From Bacteroidetes bacterium UBA4416 (lineage in GTDB: Bacteria > Bacteroidota > Bacteroidia > B-17B0 > Aurantibacillaceae), in the NCBI GenBank assembly GCA_002390745.1, contig DGQK01000005.1, positions 83,839 through 93,631 on the forward strand: a DNA stretch of 9,793 nucleotides. Reading direction: 5' to 3'. Numbering within the stretch: position 1 is the first letter of the stretch; each line of letters begins with the position of its first letter. Below the pieces are notes generated by a model. It had not been told where the DNA came from and made no database searches. It was given only the letters and a program-made list of their open reading frames with translations. Positions 5,967 to 9,793 of the stretch are shown here, in pieces. The position numbers and the translations under genes are program-made.

Positions 5967-7505
5967 ATGCCTAAATGCCTGCTTATTTTATTGTTGTTGA
6001 GCTACAGCGCTTTGCTCAGAGCCCAGCACGGCACTTTAAAAAGGCCTTTGCAAGAGGAAGACCTTCCGCTCCTGAAACGAACGGCTACCGAGTGCTTCCA
6101 TTTCAACCCGCGGCTACAGTTTTCGTATAACAATACCGACCTCAGCAACGATAAGCCCGCAAAAGGAGATCTTGCGGCTACTTCAGAGAATGCAGAGCTC
6201 CTGAAAAAAGACCTGGAAAAACAACCGCTGAATGCAAACCTGTATACGGAGCTTACCGGAATGTACAGCAGGCTCAAGCGCCCGGATGAAGCGCGCGACT
6301 ACCGCAAAAAAGCCTTTGATGCCATCAGCCTTGTTCTGGCAGAGCATCCCGACAGCACGGAGGCCCTGATTACCCTCGGAGAAATATACATGAGCGCCCT
6401 GCAGATGGACAGCGCCCTGTCGAAATACAGGCAGGCTTTTGCACAAAACCCGCTCAATAAGGAGGCAAACCGCCTCATCCCGTTCATGCATATTCTCAAC
6501 AGCCGTTTCGATTCGGCCTATGCCTTTATCGTCCGGCAGATCAACCGTTACCCTGATAATTATGAGGTTCATGAATCCTTACCCGTGTATTACATTTATA
6601 AATTCTACGATCAGCTGAACAGGTACAGCCAGCTGAAATCAGTGGAAGAGGAAAAACTGAGGCCCGAAAATATCATGACGCTCAAGCTCCTGAAAGATTA
6701 TTACGAGCGCGATCCCGGCGATTTCAGGCGGGAGTACCTCTACAGGGTTACTTACCAGGTATGCTATTCCACGCTCATCACTTACAAGACCGTGAACGAT
6801 TCCCTCTTCAATGTGAAGCAGATCCGTTTTGTAACGACCCTCAAAGATGCCTCCAATTTAAAACAGCAGGAAGCATTTTTCAGGAAATGCCTGCGCCGCA
6901 AAGAGCTGAAAAATAAATACCTCGCCCATAAGGCGCTCGGCAATATTTACCTCCTGATGAACCAACCGAAGGAAGCGATCCCTTATCTGAAAAAAGCCAT
7001 TCGCCTCAAACCGGTGAAATACAGCACGGTCGGCAACAATGCCTCGGAGGATTACGACAACCTCATCACCGCCCATTTCCTCCTGAAAGATACGGCTGGC
7101 TATGAGAAGGTCATTCTTGAAAAAATCAAGGATCAACCTGCTATCGACCCCTCGGCTTCCGACTACATCACCGCCGGCAAAATCAGCATCAGCAGGAAAA
7201 ACGATGCAGGAGCAGAAGCCTGGTTCCGGAAGGCGCTGGCCCTGGAGGCAGAGAACGTAGATGCCCTGCTCGGCCTGGCCCTGATCCGCTTCCAGAATAA
7301 TGATTACAAAGGATCGCTCGAATACATTAATGCAGCCTATAAGCTCAATGACCAGAAATGGGAACTGTACATTTTATATGGCATCGTGTCCTTATGCAAC
7401 AATGACCCTGTGAATGCCTTTGAAGCATTTAAGGAAGGCCAAAAGCTGCACAACAGCAAATGGATTAAAGAAGACCTGATAGAAACCTATTTCGACGTGT
7501 TTTAA
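5967..7505 (+). CDS. Exported tetratricopeptide-repeat (TPR) protein
   Basis: This 512-residue protein begins with an N-terminal signal peptide (MPKCLLILLLLSYSALLRAQ, probable cleavage after RA, before Q20), so it should act in the periplasm or at the outer face. TPR-like helix pairs are visible at about residues 75-120 (NANLYTELTGMYSRLKRPDEA), 129-162 (ALITLGEIYMSALQMDSALSKY), 316-349 (HKALGNIYLLMNQPKEAIPYLKKAI) and 398-492 (about three repeats, ending DPVNAFEAFKEGQKL). The middle (170-310) is helical but diverged. TPR proteins are scaffolds, and nothing here shows a catalytic site or partner. The stop codon at 7503-7505 is followed immediately by the ATG of the DUF1415 gene, so the two are probably co-transcribed and translationally coupled. 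Confidence 0.85.
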   Translation: MPKCLLILLLLSYSALLRAQHGTLKRPLQEEDLPLLKRTATECFHFNPRLQFSYNNTDLSNDKPAKGDLAATSENAELLKKDLEKQPLNANLYTELTGMYSRLKRPDEARDYRKKAFDAISLVLAEHPDSTEALITLGEIYMSALQMDSALSKYRQAFAQNPLNKEANRLIPFMHILNSRFDSAYAFIVRQINRYPDNYEVHESLPVYYIYKFYDQLNRYSQLKSVEEEKLRPENIMTLKLLKDYYERDPGDFRREYLYRVTYQVCYSTLITYKTVNDSLFNVKQIRFVTTLKDASNLKQQEAFFRKCLRRKELKNKYLAHKALGNIYLLMNQPKEAIPYLKKAIRLKPVKYSTVGNNASEDYDNLITAHFLLKDTAGYEKVILEKIKDQPAIDPSASDYITAGKISISRKNDAGAEAWFRKALALEAENVDALLGLALIRFQNNDYKGSLEYINAAYKLNDQKWELYILYGIVSLCNNDPVNAFEAFKEGQKLHNSKWIKEDLIETYFDVF

Positions 7506-8048
7506 ATGATACCCACAGAAGAAGCCATAGCACAAACCCAACGCTGGATCAAATCGGTGGTGATCGATTGCAATTTCTGCCCCTTTGCAGCCAAGGTGTA
7601 TCAAAACCAGACAATCCACTACAAGGTGAGCAGCCTGCAATCTGCCGGGAAAGTGCTTCCCCTCATACAGGCCTTGTTTGACCTGCTGGATGAGGACCCG
7701 AAAACAGAAACAGCCTTTCTCATTCTCACGGAAGGCTTCAGGGATTTTGATGCGTATTTGTCGCTGGTAAAAAAAGCGGACAGGCTCCTGGTGAAAGCCG
7801 GCTACGAAGGCATTTACCAGGTGGCGAGCTTTCATCCTGACTATTGCTTCCGGGATGCGGCGGAAGACGATCCTGCCAATTACACCAACCGCTCTCCCTA
7901 CCCGATGCTGCATTTCCTGAGAGAGGAAAGCGTAGAGAAAGCGCTTAAGTTCTTTCCGAACCCGGAAACCATTCCTGAAAAAAATGTGGATTTTGCCCGC
8001 AGTAAAGGCCTTTCCTACATGCAGATGCTCCTGGCCGCCTGCCGCTAA
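7506..8048 (+). CDS. DUF1415 family protein
   Basis: This 180-residue cytoplasmic protein with no signal peptide or membrane segment matches the DUF1415 family along its whole length. Visible family blocks are VIDCNFCPFAAKV (C22, C25), FLILTEGFRDFDAYL (71-85), YQVASFHPDYCF (H110) and DPANYTNRSPYPMLHFLRE (122-140). The conserved cysteines, histidine and asparagine/arginine residues suggest a binding or catalytic pocket, but I know of no established function. The start is the ATG that abuts the TPR gene's TAA with no gap. No Shine-Dalgarno sequence is visible, so translation by coupling is likely. The 196 bases that follow hold no recognisable gene. Confidence 0.9.
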   Translation: MIPTEEAIAQTQRWIKSVVIDCNFCPFAAKVYQNQTIHYKVSSLQSAGKVLPLIQALFDLLDEDPKTETAFLILTEGFRDFDAYLSLVKKADRLLVKAGYEGIYQVASFHPDYCFRDAAEDDPANYTNRSPYPMLHFLREESVEKALKFFPNPETIPEKNVDFARSKGLSYMQMLLAACR

Positions 8049-8199
8049 GCGTTTACATTTTCTTGCCGGGAAGGCTCCCTACAGCTTCTTTTGTTTGGTC
8101 AGAATAACCCGTTTGAGCGCCGGGATTCCCGTTGTTTGACTGGTTCTGGGATGAGCAATCTCACATGTTTTACAGGGGATACTCACCTGTTTTACCATT

Positions 8200-8237
8200 A
8201 TTTAATTTTTAAATCCACCGATGCTTTTGTATCTTTA
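8200..8237 (+). promoter_or_regulatory. Probable promoter region of the lipoprotein gene
   Basis: TATCTTTA (8230-8237) resembles the TAnnTTTG -7 box and lies seven bases before the ATG at 8245. An AT-rich inverted repeat, ATTTAA (8200-8205) with TTAAAT (8209-8214), covers the expected -33 position. The match is imperfect and the repeat could arise by chance in such AT-rich sequence. Confidence 0.4.
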
Positions 8238-8244
8238 ATTTGTT

Positions 8245-9711
8245 ATGCACATAGCCATCCGTACAGCTCTTCTTCTTTTCGTCTCCTTTGCCGTGACACT
8301 GGTTTCCTGCACCAAGGATTCGGCCCCGCCTGAATTCGGAGATTACCCCACGGAGATCGGCAGGATCATGACCTATAAGTGCGCAACTTCAGGCTGCCAC
8401 AATACCGCCAGTGCCGCAGGTTCGGCAGGCCTTGACCTCAGCAGCTACTCCACCCTCTTCAAAGGCTCCACCAGTGGCTCTCCCGTAATCCCGTTCCGGA
8501 GCGATTTTTCGTCGCTTTGCTACTTCATTAATACCTACGATGACCTGGGGCCTAAAAACACACCGACCATGCCGCTGAACGGCACAGCTCTCAGCAGGGA
8601 AGAGGTGAAAACCATCAAGGACTGGATAGACCAGGGCGCGCCTGACATCAAAGGCAATGTGATGTGGGCAGACGATCCTAAGCGGAAAAAATACTATGTG
8701 CTCAACCAGGGCTGCGATGTGGTAACGGTATTCGATATGAAAAGCCAATTGCCGATCCGCTACATCAACGTGGGCAACAGGCCTTCGGTGGCGGAAAGCC
8801 CGCACATGATCAAATTCTCACACGATGGAAATTACTGGTACGTGATCTTTGTGGCAAACAACATCCTTCAGAAATTCCGTGCCTCCGACGATGTGTTGGT
8901 GGGAGAAGTAGACCTGGGAAGAGGAAGTGGAAATTCGACGTACGATAATTGGAATACCTTCGCTATCAGCAACGACAATAAAAGGGCCTACGTCACTTCC
9001 TGGCAAACCAATAGCCGTATTGCTGCCGTAGATCTCGAGAACATGCGGCTGCTGCACAATTTTGGCGGAATTACGGATGCGCATGGCACAGCCTTAAATG
9101 CCAACAACGACACCATTTACATCACCAAGCAATCCGGAAATTACATTTATAAAATCGACACAGGCTTCTCCTCACTCAACACGGTGGTGCTGGATGTGGC
9201 CGGAACGACACCGGTAGGCAGCCCGCTGATGGATCCGCATGAGATCGTATTTTCGCCGGACGGCAGCAGGTATTTTGTTTCCTGCCAGGGTTCCGACGAG
9301 GTTCGGGTCATGCAAACCGCCGGCGACGTTTTTCTTTATGCGATACAAACGGGAGAATACCCTGTGGAAATGCTCATCAGTCCGCAGCGGAACAAGCTTT
9401 ATGTGACCTGTATGGAAGACCCTAACCCTAATCCAAAGATCAAAGGCTCTGTTTCCGTCATTGACATCAACTCCTACAGCGTGAATAATTATAAAGTAGG
9501 CTACGAGCCGCATGGCATTGGAATTGATGAAGTAAACCAGGTATTGATCGTATCGAACCGGAATATTTTAGCCAGCGGGCCTACGCCGCACCATACGGGC
9601 GTATGTGGGCGGAACGGCTTTGTGAATTATTTCAACATTAATACCATGAATTTGTTAACGAAAAAAACGGAAGTCGCTTCCGACCCTTATTCGCTAACGG
9701 TGAGGCCATGA
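8245..9711 (+). CDS. Lipoprotein with CX4CH cytochrome-like head and beta-propeller
   Basis: This 488-residue envelope protein has a hydrophobic leader ending in the lipobox LVSC, which gives a lipidated C22. Residues about 34-135 form a cytochrome-c-like head: CATSGCH gives C46, C51 and H52, a CX4CH motif instead of the usual CX2CH. M109 in PTMP is a possible distal ligand, and the domain ends in VKTIKDWIDQGAPD. From about residue 140 there is a YVTN-type beta-propeller with blade motifs FSHDGNYWYVIF, ISNDNKRAYVTS, LNANNDTIYITK, FSPDGSRYFVSC, ISPQRNKLYVTC and IDEVNQVLIVSN. The role is probably electron transfer or binding at the cell surface; the partner is unknown. If the CX4CH site does not bind haem, the head is only structurally cytochrome-like. 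The stop codon overlaps the next gene's start (ATGA, 9708-9711). Confidence 0.85.
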   Translation: MHIAIRTALLLFVSFAVTLVSCTKDSAPPEFGDYPTEIGRIMTYKCATSGCHNTASAAGSAGLDLSSYSTLFKGSTSGSPVIPFRSDFSSLCYFINTYDDLGPKNTPTMPLNGTALSREEVKTIKDWIDQGAPDIKGNVMWADDPKRKKYYVLNQGCDVVTVFDMKSQLPIRYINVGNRPSVAESPHMIKFSHDGNYWYVIFVANNILQKFRASDDVLVGEVDLGRGSGNSTYDNWNTFAISNDNKRAYVTSWQTNSRIAAVDLENMRLLHNFGGITDAHGTALNANNDTIYITKQSGNYIYKIDTGFSSLNTVVLDVAGTTPVGSPLMDPHEIVFSPDGSRYFVSCQGSDEVRVMQTAGDVFLYAIQTGEYPVEMLISPQRNKLYVTCMEDPNPNPKIKGSVSVIDINSYSVNNYKVGYEPHGIGIDEVNQVLIVSNRNILASGPTPHHTGVCGRNGFVNYFNINTMNLLTKKTEVASDPYSLTVRP

Positions 9712-9793
9712 TCAGAGAAGAGCTAAGACATAAATCCATTCTGCTGTTCGACGGCTACTGTAATCTTTGCAGCTCAGCCGTACAGTTTATGGC
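9708..9793 (+). CDS. DCC family (DUF393) thiol-disulfide oxidoreductase-like protein (5' part)
   Basis: Only the first 28 residues are inside the window. They include ILLFDGYCNLCSSAVQFM, the signature start of the DUF393 / DCC family, with D15, C18 and C21 forming the conserved D-G-x-C-x-x-C. The family has a thioredoxin-like pattern and is annotated as thiol-disulfide oxidoreductase-like, though reactions are seldom proven. The start ATG overlaps the TGA of the cytochrome/propeller gene by four bases, a typical coupled operon junction. The gene continues past the window end. Confidence 0.85.
   Translation, partial: MIREELRHKSILLFDGYCNLCSSAVQFM

Noticed and set aside
8049..8244. Gap before the lipoprotein gene, with an 80-codon frame from 8091 and a TGTTTTAC direct repeat at 8166 and 8188.
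   Set aside because: The frame has no family features and overlaps the lipoprotein start. The direct repeat is 8 bases with T-rich content, spaced 22 bases; it could bind a regulator but is too weak to claim.

Overview
The window looks like a chromosomal segment of a Bacteroidota bacterium, probably of the Chitinophagaceae/Sphingobacteriia type. The evidence is the TACCTTTG-type -7 promoter boxes directly in front of start codons, the lack of Shine-Dalgarno sequences, the Bacteroidota-style topoisomerase III with GDAGIEGE in its TOPRIM domain, and the lipoprotein that joins a CX4CH cytochrome-like head to a beta-propeller. All recognisable genes lie on the + strand. Base composition is moderate (about half GC by eye), except for a clearly AT-rich island around 5473-5832.

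Layout: the 3' end of a class V aminotransferase (1-491); a small three-helix membrane protein (583-897); DNA topoisomerase III, topB, starting at GTG (1014-3410); a pair of inverted hairpin repeats (3441-3497); an Imm-5-like putative immunity gene broken by an in-frame TAA and lacking a normal start (3513-3965); a DEDDh exonuclease fused to a UvrC/Cho-like GIY-YIG nuclease with a four-cysteine cluster (4020-5411); a small AT-rich GIY-YIG (URI-type) endonuclease gene bracketed by inverted hairpin repeats (5432-5832); a secreted TPR protein (5967-7505) directly abutting a DUF1415 gene (7506-8048); a lipoprotein with a CX4CH motif and a beta-propeller (8245-9711); and, overlapping it by ATGA, the start of a DCC-family (DUF393) thiol-disulfide oxidoreductase-like gene that runs off the window (9708-9793).

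The most notable signal is a family of short hairpin repeats: a 13-14 nt loop of the form TTCGA...TCA inside stems that differ between copies but remain self-complementary. Four hairpin copies form two inverted pairs. One pair stands alone between topB and the immunity pseudogene. The other encloses the small GIY-YIG gene, whose last residues (PFDSAQGD) are the translation of the right-hand repeat. Two further degenerate copies without stems lie in frame inside topB and encode an 8-residue tandem linker repeat. This resembles the REP/REPIN plus RAYT arrangement of other bacteria, but with a GIY-YIG nuclease in place of the tyrosine transposase. That functional link is inferred.

Apart from this, the window is a set of DNA-transaction genes (topB, exonuclease/GIY-YIG) and unrelated housekeeping or envelope genes. 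Only two junctions look operonic: 5967-8048 (TPR + DUF1415) and 8245-9793 (cytochrome/propeller lipoprotein + DUF393).
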